Notes under the pieces: generated by a model
What the model was told of the DNA's origin: nothing
Databases searched by the model: none
The model's input: the letters and a program-made list of their open reading frames with translations, nothing else
Shown: positions 35,245-43,737 of the stretch, in pieces
Numbering within the stretch: position 1 is the first letter of the stretch
Layout: every line of letters starts with the position of its first letter
DNA from: Paenibacillus sp. EZ-K15
Lineage (GTDB): Bacteria; Bacillota; Bacilli; Paenibacillales; Paenibacillaceae
Direction of reading: 5' to 3'
Length of the DNA: 64,000 bases
Assembly (NCBI RefSeq): GCF_002573715.1
Contig: NZ_PDHM01000027.1
Location: 1 to 64,000 of the forward strand
Translations under genes and position numbers: made by a program

Positions 35245-36888
35245 CTAAGCGAATCTTGAGTTACGCCTTTTTAAAGAGGATTCATCTGCGACACCGATAT
35301 CATAATGCACAACAATATCATAGATATTGTCATCAATTAGTTTAAATGACCTTATTGATGAATACGAATCAATCTCAGTCAAAAATATCCGATCCTCTAT
35401 TACAGAAAAATAATAAGGAACACCGTTTAATCCTAATTGATCATAGATGTCTTCAAATTCCGTCTCTAATTCATCTAAGTCTTTTGCTCTAATTAATTTT
35501 GGAGCAATATCTCCTGCTCCATTTTGATAGACACTCATATAATAAAAAGAACCAATCTTGGCAAGATCATTCATACCCTGCAATTCAAAAGGCACTTTAT
35601 ACTCTCTAACTAAATCAAAAGATAAATCGATGTAATTAGCCACCATTATTTTTCCAGGCCCTGATACAATGTACATGTGATCATCTATAATGTTTATAGA
35701 TCTTACATAGGCATTTTCTAAATACTCTAGCTTTATAACCTTTTCAACTTTAACTTCACCATTAATATTTTTCAGCACGAATACTTGTTGAGAAGATGCA
35801 GCAATTCCATAAAATCTCTTAGTATTTGAGTCATAAACCAATTTATTCGGTTGCCGCCCGATTTGTTTAATAACCTGTGTTTCGATAAATGTTGTTCCTC
35901 TTCTTCGAAAAACTTTTACCGAGTCGTTTTCCGTGTCCTCTACTAAATAAACCTCACCATCTGTTGCAATAGAATGTGGATTAGTAAAATCACCTCTAAA
36001 TGCTCTCCATTTATTAATTGGCTCAGCAAGATTACTGGTATAAATAACTCGATGATGCCAACAATCTACTATAAAGTACTCTTTTCCAAATTTGGCGATT
36101 GCAGTAGGAGTGTATAATTTACCTCTAAAAGAATTTAATATTTTTGAGTCTTCTTGTGATATACCATTAATTGCATTAATGTAAGCATCACATACTTCAT
36201 CTGTGTCTCCGATCATTTTCAAGTTACCTCGATCTAACCAAATAACCCGGGTACACATCTGGCGAATTTGCTCTAAGCTATGGGACACTAAAATCACCGT
36301 GGTCCCACCATCCATTAACTCTTGCATTCTCTGGGAGCTTTTTCTTTGAAAGTGTGCGTCGCCTACAGACAATATCTCATCTACAATTAAAATGTCAGGA
36401 TTAACAAGGGTTGCTATGGAAAACGCTAATCTCATGATCATTCCTGAGGAAAAGTTGCGGATTGGTACATCCATAAACTGCTGCAGCTCTGAGAATTCAA
36501 CAATCTCGTTATACTTTTCTGTTAGATATTGTTTGGAGTGACCCAGTACCGCACCATTTAGAAAGACATTTTCTCTTGCAGTTAAATCAATATCAAATCC
36601 TGCTCCTAGCTCTAGCATTGGGGCAATTGTCCCTGTAACCTTCACCTTGCCTTGAGTAGGTGCCAATATTCCTGAGATAATTTTTAGCAAAGTGCTTTTA
36701 CCTGCACCATTGCTACCAATAATGCCTACAACTTCGCCCTTTTCAATCGAAAAGGATACATCATTTAAAGCAACAAATTCTTTATATTCAAGTTTTCCTG
36801 ATATTTTTTTAACTACGTATTCCTTAAGGCTCATGATTCGGTCATTCGCCAAACGAAATCTCATAGAGACATTATTAAGATCTATCAA
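35245..36888 (-). CDS. Wzt-like ABC exporter ATPase fused to an NHL-type beta-propeller-like domain
   Basis: A 547-aa protein. Residues 1-240 are the ATPase of the polysaccharide exporter: Walker A GSNGAGKST (58-66), signature FSSGM (146-150), Walker B ILIVDE (166-171), switch His203 in VSHS. Wzt proteins normally end in a jelly-roll carbohydrate-binding module. Here residues about 250-540 carry repeats such as YTPTAIAKFGKEYFIVDCWH and NPHSIATDGEVYLVEDTEND, which look like NHL/six-bladed propeller blades. This domain may read the glycan end. The start is TTG, with AAGGAG upstream overlapping the end of wzm. Confidence 0.85.
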   Translation of the reverse strand: MIDLNNVSMRFRLANDRIMSLKEYVVKKISGKLEYKEFVALNDVSFSIEKGEVVGIIGSNGAGKSTLLKIISGILAPTQGKVKVTGTIAPMLELGAGFDIDLTARENVFLNGAVLGHSKQYLTEKYNEIVEFSELQQFMDVPIRNFSSGMIMRLAFSIATLVNPDILIVDEILSVGDAHFQRKSSQRMQELMDGGTTVILVSHSLEQIRQMCTRVIWLDRGNLKMIGDTDEVCDAYINAINGISQEDSKILNSFRGKLYTPTAIAKFGKEYFIVDCWHHRVIYTSNLAEPINKWRAFRGDFTNPHSIATDGEVYLVEDTENDSVKVFRRRGTTFIETQVIKQIGRQPNKLVYDSNTKRFYGIAASSQQVFVLKNINGEVKVEKVIKLEYLENAYVRSINIIDDHMYIVSGPGKIMVANYIDLSFDLVREYKVPFELQGMNDLAKIGSFYYMSVYQNGAGDIAPKLIRAKDLDELETEFEDIYDQLGLNGVPYYFSVIEDRIFLTEIDSYSSIRSFKLIDDNIYDIVVHYDIGVADESSLKRRNSRFA

Positions 36889-36903
36889 AATGTATCCTAC
36901 TCC

Positions 36904-37683
36904 TTATAAATGCAGAATAAATTTATTCTGTGTCCGCTTAAATACAAATAATCCAATTACAAACGATAATAATGCAAATATTGCACAATAAAGCCAAGCT
37001 TTGGGGTCTGGGATGCCCCCGTATAAAATGATGAATCTAATAAATCTTATAAAATGATACATTGGGTTAAATTCCATTACAGACATCATATAATTAGGGA
37101 GAATACTCTCCGGATAAAAAATAGGAGTCAAATAAGTCCAAATTGTTAGAACAATACTATACAAAAACTGTGTGTCCCGAAAGAACACCATCAATGAAGC
37201 TAGAAAAAAAGATATCCCTAAAATAAAGAAAAACAAGCATACTATAGCAAAAAACATAGCAATATGTGAATAAGTAATACTCATTCCATTAGCTATAATC
37301 ACTATATACAAAGCCAGCAATGAAAACAAAAAATTCACACCTGACGATAAGACCCGAGATAAAGGATAGATATATTTGGGTATGTAAACCTTATTAATTA
37401 GAGATGCATTCTGAATAATGCAGGTCATTGATTGAGAAGTAGCTTCGGACATATAGTTGAACATAACTATTCCACTGAGTAAGTATACGGCATAGTTTGG
37501 AATATCGAAGCGAAATAAAGTTGAAAAAACCAAATATTGTACAATCATTATCATTAAAGGATTCAACAAACTCCATAATATACCCAGCACTGACCTTCTA
37601 TATCGCGTCTTGAAATCTCTTTCTACCAACTGAGAAAGAAGAAAACCATATTTTTTATATATTCCTATCGTATTTTTAATCAT
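36904..37683 (-). CDS. wzm: ABC-2 type polysaccharide export permease (Wzm-like)
   Basis: A 259-aa permease with six membrane segments. LVERDFKTRYRRSVLGILW in the N-terminal amphipathic region and NPLMIMIVQYLVFSTLF are typical of the Wzm/KpsM/TagG family, as are NKVYIPKYIYPLS (coupling helix) and TPIFYPESILP. With the ATPase it would carry an undecaprenyl-linked finished glycan across the membrane. GAGG lies about 11 bp before the ATG; the gene is 15 bp before the ATPase start. Confidence 0.92.
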   Translation of the reverse strand: MIKNTIGIYKKYGFLLSQLVERDFKTRYRRSVLGILWSLLNPLMIMIVQYLVFSTLFRFDIPNYAVYLLSGIVMFNYMSEATSQSMTCIIQNASLINKVYIPKYIYPLSRVLSSGVNFLFSLLALYIVIIANGMSITYSHIAMFFAIVCLFFFILGISFFLASLMVFFRDTQFLYSIVLTIWTYLTPIFYPESILPNYMMSVMEFNPMYHFIRFIRFIILYGGIPDPKAWLYCAIFALLSFVIGLFVFKRTQNKFILHL

Positions 37684-37730
37684 TAATGACTTAACCTCAC
37701 ATTTCCATTTTTACGTCCTTATTGCTAAAT

Positions 37731-38603
37731 TCACCCCCTGCTATTTGCCAAATCAAGTAGGTACGCACCATACTCTGTCTTAAGCAACGGATTAGCGAGT
37801 TTTTCTAGCTCACTGGTATTAATATATCCCATTCTAAAAGCTATTTCTTCAATGCAAGCTATATATAACCCTTGCCTTTTTTGCACCGCTTCAACAAAAT
37901 TACTAGCCTCAAGTAATCCTTGATGAGTACCAGTATCTAACCAAGCCATGCCCCTCCCAAAAATTTCCACGTTAAGTTTGTTCATATTTAAATAAACTTC
38001 ATTAACAGAAGTAATCTCTAGTTCTCCTCTGGTTGATGGCTTTACGCTAGCTGCAATATCAACCACATCATTATCATAGAAATAGAGTCCTGGGATAGCA
38101 TAGTTTGACTTTGGTTTCTGTGGCTTCTCCTCTATTGAAACAACTCTTTTACGTTCATTAAATTCGACGACCCCATAATCTACTGGATTTTTTACATAAT
38201 AGCCAAAGATCATGGCTCCATCTTCTAAAGAAAAACCCTTTTTCAAAACCTCACTAAATCTTTGGCCATAAAAAATATTATCTCCTAATACTAAACAAAC
38301 ATTGTCAGAGCCAATAAAATCCTTACCTAATATGAAAGCTTCGGCAAGTCCCTTAGGTTCGGATTGTTCTTTATATGAGAAACTCATTCCCAATTGTTTA
38401 CCATCACCGAAAAGATTCTTAAAGATAGGTAAATCACGTGGGGTTGAGATAATTAATATTTCCTTTATACCAGCCAGCATTAGTACTGACAAAGGGTAAT
38501 AAATCATAGGCTTGTCATATATTGGTAGTAATTGTTTCGAGATGCCTTTAGTTAGTGGGTACAGTCTAGTTCCTGATCCCCCAGCCAAAATAATACCTTT
38601 CAA
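37731..38603 (-). CDS. rfbA: glucose-1-phosphate thymidylyltransferase
   Basis: First step of dTDP-L-rhamnose synthesis: dTTP + glucose-1-phosphate. The 290-aa length is standard. KGIILAGGSGTRLYPLT is the nucleotide-binding loop, KQLLPIYDKPMIYYPLS the sugar-phosphate region; GDNIFYG and IEEKPQKPKSNYAIPGLYFY are also typical. The conserved start is TTG at 38603 with GGATGG upstream. It is the first gene of the cluster, divergent from the ligase-like gene across a 112-bp promoter region. Confidence 0.96.
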   Translation of the reverse strand: MKGIILAGGSGTRLYPLTKGISKQLLPIYDKPMIYYPLSVLMLAGIKEILIISTPRDLPIFKNLFGDGKQLGMSFSYKEQSEPKGLAEAFILGKDFIGSDNVCLVLGDNIFYGQRFSEVLKKGFSLEDGAMIFGYYVKNPVDYGVVEFNERKRVVSIEEKPQKPKSNYAIPGLYFYDNDVVDIAASVKPSTRGELEITSVNEVYLNMNKLNVEIFGRGMAWLDTGTHQGLLEASNFVEAVQKRQGLYIACIEEIAFRMGYINTSELEKLANPLLKTEYGAYLLDLANSRG

Positions 38604-38643
38604 TTGTATCCATCCTTTATCAATGATCTTGTTAGGAGTCCAT

Positions 38644-38681
38644 TAGATTAGATAGCCCCAATCTAGTCTATATGCTAAAAT
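38644..38681 (+). promoter_or_regulatory. divergent promoter region with dyad between rfbA and ligase-like gene
   Basis: An extended -10 for the plus strand, TATGC-TAAAAT (TAAAAT at 38676-38681), lies 20 bp before the AAGGAG site. Directly upstream, TAGATTAGAT (38644-38653) and ATCTAGTCTA (38661-38670) form a 9-of-10 inverted repeat around AGCCCCA, overlapping where the -35 would be. It could be an operator for both divergent genes. Confidence 0.5.
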
Positions 38682-38715
38682 ATTGTCGTATCTACAAGAA
38701 AAGGAGCTAATTACG

Positions 38716-41175
38716 TTGTCGAATCCAGTATACGGTAAAAAGGCCAGCGCGTCGAGCAATGGTGAGACGAGATCGGCTTTGTTTTGGTTGTTAATATCAG
38801 GAATTGTTCTGTTTCTAGCATGGACGCCATTCCAGACAGCTCTATTTAACGGACAAATGTTAGAATTTGAGAAACCGATTTTCTGGGCAGCTATCTTGGC
38901 TTGTCTACTACTATTTCTCTGGATTGCTCATTCCTATAAAAGCATCCAATTAAAAGATCAAAAAGATTGGCTGGCCGTAGGTGTGCTTTTACTCCCCCTA
39001 ACTTACATACTCTCACTCATTAGCGCCGCCTCCCATGTTCTTGCCATGAATATGGTCATCATTAATTGTATCTACGCCATAATGTTTATCATCGGTTTAT
39101 ATGTGCTACGTGAAAAATTGGGAAATCGAATTATCCAAGTCACGATGATGACGGTTGCCTATCTGATCGTGGGATTTGGCTTGCTCCACTGGTTTGGACA
39201 AGGCAAGACTGCAGGTACCATTGCAAAATGGTTTTCCAATACTGTTTTAAACGGCACGTATACCCATGCCGTCATGATTGACTCTAACGGTCTGCGTCTG
39301 ACTTCGGTGTTCCAATATGCGAATACATATGCCGCTTTTCTCATGGCATTCCTTTTCGCAGCAGTGTTTTTCGTTACGACTTCACGAAAATGGTACGGGC
39401 AAGCCTTTCATAGCTTCATGTTGGTACCTATCATCGTATCGCTGCTCTTGACGTTGTCTCGGGGCGGTCTGGTAATGTTACCTGTTGTGTTTGTTTTGTT
39501 GCTTCTATTCCTGAAGCCAGCTAAACAATTATTGTGGATCTTGTACTGCGGTATAGCAGCCGTGACTTCACTGATCGTTTCCAAACCGGTAACAGAGCTG
39601 GGGTTGAAGTTAAATGAAGCCTTTAGCAGCACTGGTGCCCTGAAGGGTTGGGGCATTTTGCTTGGTGCGTCCGCTCTTGTAGGACTTCTCGGATGGGTTA
39701 TACAAAGTTTTGTTGCTCCCAAACTTGAACGGTCTTTAGACAATTGGTCGGCTAAAAAAACCTCCAACTTATGGATTCCACTCGGTTCCGTTGCAATTGG
39801 AGGCTTGCTGATCTTCCTATTCATCGGTACCGGATTAAAAAATATACTTCCGCAAAACATCAGCGTCCGACTCGAAAATATTAACTTTAATCAGCACAGT
39901 GTTCTGGAACGTTTTACATTCTATAAAGATGCCATGAAAGTGCTGGCTGACTACCCGATCATCGGGGCCGGAGGCGGCGCATGGGCTTCACTGTATGAGC
40001 AATATCAGAACAACCCATATACAAGCCGTCAAGCCCATAACTTCTTTTTACAGTACTTGATCGAAGTCGGAATTGTCGGATTTGTGATATTCATGTCGTT
40101 TATTCTGTATATTTTCTACAAGTATATTCGCGGTTATATCAAAGGGAATGAAGACGAACGTAATAGCCACTTCCTTTATCTCATCATCGTCCTTTCCATT
40201 TTGATTCATAGCATTTTGGACTTTAATATGAGCTATGTGTTCATGGGAATTCTAGTATTTCTGGGACTTGGCGGAATGGCAGCCGTAATGGATAATAAGC
40301 CTGTGAAAAAATGGAGCCTCAAAGATTCAACGGCCAGAGGTGCATATAGTGCAATCGTTGGGCTTTGCGCTATTCTTGTCATGATTACATCTATCCAGTA
40401 TGTACAAGCCGCCGACTCGGGAATGGAAGCACGAAGAATCGTTCAGGTCAGCTCTTCATTTGAGGAAATTAAGGCTCCTCTTGATAAAGACTTGAGCATA
40501 CGCCCGAGCCATCCCGATTCGGTATTGTTAACCGCATCACTCTATCAGACTATATATAAGCAAGAACAAGATGAGAATTTTTATAACGCATCTGTTGATC
40601 TACTTAATAAAGCGTTAAAAGCTGAACCATATAACAAGTCTATGCTAAGTCGATTAATTGAAAGTTACGAAATGAAACAGCAACCGGAGCAAGCCTATGA
40701 AGTACTTATCAACAATGCCTATAAATTTAAATGGGACATTAACTGGTCCGAACAGATTATCAATAAAGGTTATGATCTAGGGACGAAGGCACTTGGCACA
40801 GGAGACCTAGCAACGAAAGACAAGTACTTCAAGCAAGCAACCGAGGCATTTGCCGAGGTTCAGACAGGTATTCAGCATTTAGCTACATTACCAGAAGGAC
40901 AACTGCAAGGGCGCTCATTTGAGAACACACCAGATATGATCCTACATGCAGGCAAAATGTACTACATGATGAATCAACCGGAGCAAGCATCAGAAGCTCT
41001 TAAGCTTGGCATACAAGAAGATCTCTCGCAGACAACACAACAGGAGATTGTACGGTGGTATTTGGCAGCATTACAAAAACAAAACTTGAGTGATGATGCC
41101 CTTATGGAGAAACTAACCCAAGTTGATCCAAATGCGAAACAAAATGTTCAACAGATTAGTGATCTTCAATTCTAA
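38716..41175 (+). CDS. O-antigen ligase-like membrane protein with C-terminal TPR region (WaaL/WsfB-like)
   Basis: An 819-aa protein with about 12 membrane helices. The Wzy_C/O-antigen ligase segment has LLTLSRGGLVML, HSVLERFTFYKDAMKVLADY, IIGAGGGAW and RQAHNFFLQYLIEVGIVGF, with the conserved catalytic-type His. Residues about 560-810 are soluble helical repeats (PDSVLLTASLYQ, NASVDLLNKALKAEPYN, EQAYEVLINN) of TPR type. Such ligase-plus-TPR proteins include S-layer oligosaccharyltransferases of Paenibacillus and Geobacillus, so protein glycan transfer is plausible; polymerase activity cannot be excluded. The TTG at 38716 is 9 bp after AAGGAG. A frame extension upstream has no site. Confidence 0.85.
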   Translation: MSNPVYGKKASASSNGETRSALFWLLISGIVLFLAWTPFQTALFNGQMLEFEKPIFWAAILACLLLFLWIAHSYKSIQLKDQKDWLAVGVLLLPLTYILSLISAASHVLAMNMVIINCIYAIMFIIGLYVLREKLGNRIIQVTMMTVAYLIVGFGLLHWFGQGKTAGTIAKWFSNTVLNGTYTHAVMIDSNGLRLTSVFQYANTYAAFLMAFLFAAVFFVTTSRKWYGQAFHSFMLVPIIVSLLLTLSRGGLVMLPVVFVLLLLFLKPAKQLLWILYCGIAAVTSLIVSKPVTELGLKLNEAFSSTGALKGWGILLGASALVGLLGWVIQSFVAPKLERSLDNWSAKKTSNLWIPLGSVAIGGLLIFLFIGTGLKNILPQNISVRLENINFNQHSVLERFTFYKDAMKVLADYPIIGAGGGAWASLYEQYQNNPYTSRQAHNFFLQYLIEVGIVGFVIFMSFILYIFYKYIRGYIKGNEDERNSHFLYLIIVLSILIHSILDFNMSYVFMGILVFLGLGGMAAVMDNKPVKKWSLKDSTARGAYSAIVGLCAILVMITSIQYVQAADSGMEARRIVQVSSSFEEIKAPLDKDLSIRPSHPDSVLLTASLYQTIYKQEQDENFYNASVDLLNKALKAEPYNKSMLSRLIESYEMKQQPEQAYEVLINNAYKFKWDINWSEQIINKGYDLGTKALGTGDLATKDKYFKQATEAFAEVQTGIQHLATLPEGQLQGRSFENTPDMILHAGKMYYMMNQPEQASEALKLGIQEDLSQTTQQEIVRWYLAALQKQNLSDDALMEKLTQVDPNAKQNVQQISDLQF

Positions 41176-41176
41176 T

Positions 41177-41230
41177 TAAAAAAGGGACAGTTCGTGGTAG
41201 AAAATCTCTACCCAACTGTCCCATTTTTCT
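41177..41230. terminator. bidirectional intrinsic terminator
   Basis: GGGACAGTT (41184-41192) and AACTGTCCC (41214-41222) form a perfect 9-bp stem, with ATTTTTCTT after it on the plus strand and TTTTTTAATT on the minus strand. It serves both the ligase-like gene and the convergent galU. Confidence 0.9.
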
Positions 41231-41253
41231 TATCGATTATGAAATCGTCTCTA

Positions 41254-42126
41254 CTACTGCACCTTTGCCAAAACCCCACTCAAATAAGCAATCAAATCAT
41301 CTCTCAAATCTTCCCGCTGCAGTGCATAATGAATGCTGGTTTCAATAAAACCTAACTTCTCGCCGACATCATGGCGCATCCCGTCAAAATGATACGCATA
41401 GATCGGGCTCCGATGAGCTAAGGTGGAGAGCGCATCGGTCAGTTGGATCTCCCCGTTCTTTCCAACCTCCTGATTCTCCAGCAAATCGAAGATTTCCGGC
41501 GGCAAAATATAGCGGCCCATGATGGCCAGGTTGGAAGGCGCCTCGGCACGTGAGGGCTTCTCTACCAATCTTGATGTTTCATAGATTCGTTCTGATTTCT
41601 GAAATCCATCTACGATCCCGTAACGGTCCACTTCGTCCCAATCAACTGGCTGTACGCCAACTATGGCAGATTGGTAGGTGTCGTAGACTTTCATCATCTG
41701 CTTCAAGCATGGCGTCTCTGACTCTACAATATCATCGCCTAGTAACACCGCAAAGGGTTCATCTCCAATGAACTTACGTGCGCACCAAATGGCATGGCCT
41801 AGCCCCTTAGGCTCCTTTTGACGGATATAATGAATATCTGCCATATTGGAGGGCTTACGCACTTCTTCGAGGAGGTTCCATTTCCCTTTCTCAGCAAGGT
41901 TATGTTCCAGCTCAAATGAAGAATCAAAATGATCCTCAATCGCCCGCTTCCCCTTACCCGTCACAATGATAATGTCCTCGATGCCAGAAGCGACCGCTTC
42001 TTCGATGATGTATTGTATGGTCGGCTTGTCCACAATGGGTAGCATCTCTTTCGGCATCGCTTTCGTGGCCGGCAGGAACCGCGTACCAAGTCCAGCGGCC
42101 GGTATGATCGCTTTTCGAATGTTCAT
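41254..42126 (-). CDS. galU: UTP-glucose-1-phosphate uridylyltransferase
   Basis: Makes UDP-glucose for wall polymers, glycolipids and surface glycans. It has 290 aa with IRKAIIPAAGLGTRFLPATK, KPTIQYIIEEAVASG, QKEPKGLGHAIWCARKF, FAVLLGDDIV and the KNGEIQLTDAL motif near the C terminus. The ATG at 42126 follows GGAGAAGATAGG; a longer in-frame reading lacks a site. Likely donor for the initiating transferase at 18265-19665. Confidence 0.96.
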   Translation of the reverse strand: MNIRKAIIPAAGLGTRFLPATKAMPKEMLPIVDKPTIQYIIEEAVASGIEDIIIVTGKGKRAIEDHFDSSFELEHNLAEKGKWNLLEEVRKPSNMADIHYIRQKEPKGLGHAIWCARKFIGDEPFAVLLGDDIVESETPCLKQMMKVYDTYQSAIVGVQPVDWDEVDRYGIVDGFQKSERIYETSRLVEKPSRAEAPSNLAIMGRYILPPEIFDLLENQEVGKNGEIQLTDALSTLAHRSPIYAYHFDGMRHDVGEKLGFIETSIHYALQREDLRDDLIAYLSGVLAKVQ

Positions 42127-42193
42127 CCTATCTTCTCCATTCCCGCAAGTCTCGATTGATGACATTGTAACATGAGTCCGGCTAATCTATCGA

Positions 42194-42403
42194 TTAAAAT
42201 CGGTTTTTGTCAAAGGCAGGATGCTTATTCTCCATGACTTTAGCCGCGTTGCCCTTCCCTTCGCCAAATTTGACGTTATAACCGTCAGTAAATTGGTTAT
42301 TGGGACAGTATATTCCAAACGTCTGCGAAGCAAGCACCAGCGAGAGGTTGAAATCGGTATCGGTCACGTCCTTCTTGGCGATCAGCCATCCGCCGCACAG
42401 CAA
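42194..42403 (-). pseudogene. coding remnant, unidentified
   Basis: A 69-codon frame from a TTG, with strongly G/C-biased third positions in its first half as in a real gene of the host. It reads GGWLIAKKDVTDTDFNLSLV and later NNQFTDGYNVKFGEGKG, then MENKHPAFDKNRF. There is no ribosome binding site and no plausible N-terminal extension upstream. I do not recognise the family. It looks like the 3' end of a lost gene. Confidence 0.35.
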
Positions 42404-42625
42404 TCGCTTGTGTCATGCTAAAGTTTCTCTCCCATCTCGAGTCGTATTTCGATGAGCCAGATATGACTCTCTTGGTCTTTTATCGGTTTTGGTGCGGCTT
42501 TTTCAAGGCGGGACCGATAACTGGAAATGGCACCTTCCAACTTTAACCATGGAAAGCCCCGCTACCCTCCGATATACTAATACGAAACTTCGATGGACCA
42601 AAAAGCCAAAGGAGCTGGTTACCTG

Positions 42626-43672
42626 ATGAAAGAGAGAGACGTCTATTTCGATAACCTCAAATTCATACTGATCCTGTTGGTGGTTGTAGGTCATCTTATC
42701 GAGCCGTTTAACGGCGAACCCGCGATGGGAACGATCTATCAGTTCATTTACTCGTTTCATATGCCGCTGTTTATTTTCACGGTTGGTTATTTCGCCAAAC
42801 GCATTCAATCCCCCAAACAATACGTCGGCCTGCTGTCGGGACTGGTCGTGCCGTATTTCATATTCGAGACGCTCTATACCCTGTTCGACTATTACATGCA
42901 AGGCTTGGATCGGCTCGATTTCACGTACTTTTACCCCAATTGGATCCTGTGGTTCCTGTTCAGCATGATTCTGTGGAAAATGCTTCTGCCGTACCTGCTG
43001 ATGCTCAAATACCCGCTCGTCGTCTGTTTCGCCTTGTCGGTCATGCTCGGGTACTCGATCGATGTCGACTATTACGCGAGCATTTCACGCACGCTGTACT
43101 TCCTGCCTTTTTTTCTCATCGGCTTTTATTTTAAAAGGGAATGGCTGGATGCCATCAAGACCCGGCAGTTTCAACTGCTATCACTACTACTGCTTGCCGC
43201 AGGGTTTACCTTGTTATACACGCTGTTGCCGATCCTGCACACCAGCTGGTTCTACGGGGCGATGCCTTACCTGGAGTTTGGCTTGGACTCGTGGTATGCG
43301 GGCTTCTACAGAATCATCACCTACGCCTTCACCGTCATCATGGGACTGTGTGTCCTCTCCCTGATTCCAGAGTCGAACACGCCCTTCACCGACCGGGGGG
43401 TCAATACCATCTACGTCTTTTTACTTCACGGGTTCATCGTCAAAACGATGCAGCATCTTGAATGGTTCGAAGCGTTCCGGTCCACGGGAGGCAAACTACT
43501 GCTGATCCTGTTTGGCGCAGTCTTAACCTGGCTGCTATCCTCGCCCTGGATCAAACGCGGCTTCGGGTGGATCGTCGAGCCGAACGTCGGGTTTCTGTTC
43601 CATTATCGATCCAAACACCTCCATGAACGAGCTGAAACGAAGCGTTCCGACGCAAAAGGGAGTGATGCCTAA
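42626..43672 (+). CDS. acyltransferase family 3 membrane protein (sugar O-acetyltransferase-like)
   Basis: A 348-aa membrane protein with about ten helices. RDVYFDNLKFILILLVVVGH holds the family-3 Asp/His pair; FIYSFHMPLFIFTVGYFAKR and NTIYVFLLHGFIVK follow. It belongs to the fucose-4-O-acetylase-like branch of acyltransferase 3. The acceptor is unknown; the adjacent glycan genes suggest a surface sugar. The ATG at 42626 follows AAAGGAG by 11 bp. The stop TAA (43670-43672) lies in the loop of the hairpin at 43658-43687. Confidence 0.87.
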   Translation: MKERDVYFDNLKFILILLVVVGHLIEPFNGEPAMGTIYQFIYSFHMPLFIFTVGYFAKRIQSPKQYVGLLSGLVVPYFIFETLYTLFDYYMQGLDRLDFTYFYPNWILWFLFSMILWKMLLPYLLMLKYPLVVCFALSVMLGYSIDVDYYASISRTLYFLPFFLIGFYFKREWLDAIKTRQFQLLSLLLLAAGFTLLYTLLPILHTSWFYGAMPYLEFGLDSWYAGFYRIITYAFTVIMGLCVLSLIPESNTPFTDRGVNTIYVFLLHGFIVKTMQHLEWFEAFRSTGGKLLLILFGAVLTWLLSSPWIKRGFGWIVEPNVGFLFHYRSKHLHERAETKRSDAKGSDA

Positions 43673-43687
43673 CTTGGCATCACTCCC
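43655..43687 (-). terminator. hairpin terminator between converging genes
   Basis: GGGAGTGATGCC (43658-43669) and GGCATCACTCCC (43676-43687) make a perfect 12-bp stem with a 6-nt loop. On the minus strand TTTTGCG follows, so it best serves the U32 peptidase gene. The plus-strand acyltransferase stop codon lies in the loop. Confidence 0.75.
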
Positions 43688-43737
43688 TCATATTCATTAA
43701 ATCGCTTGGTATATACGCAAATACGCGTGCTGCTTCC

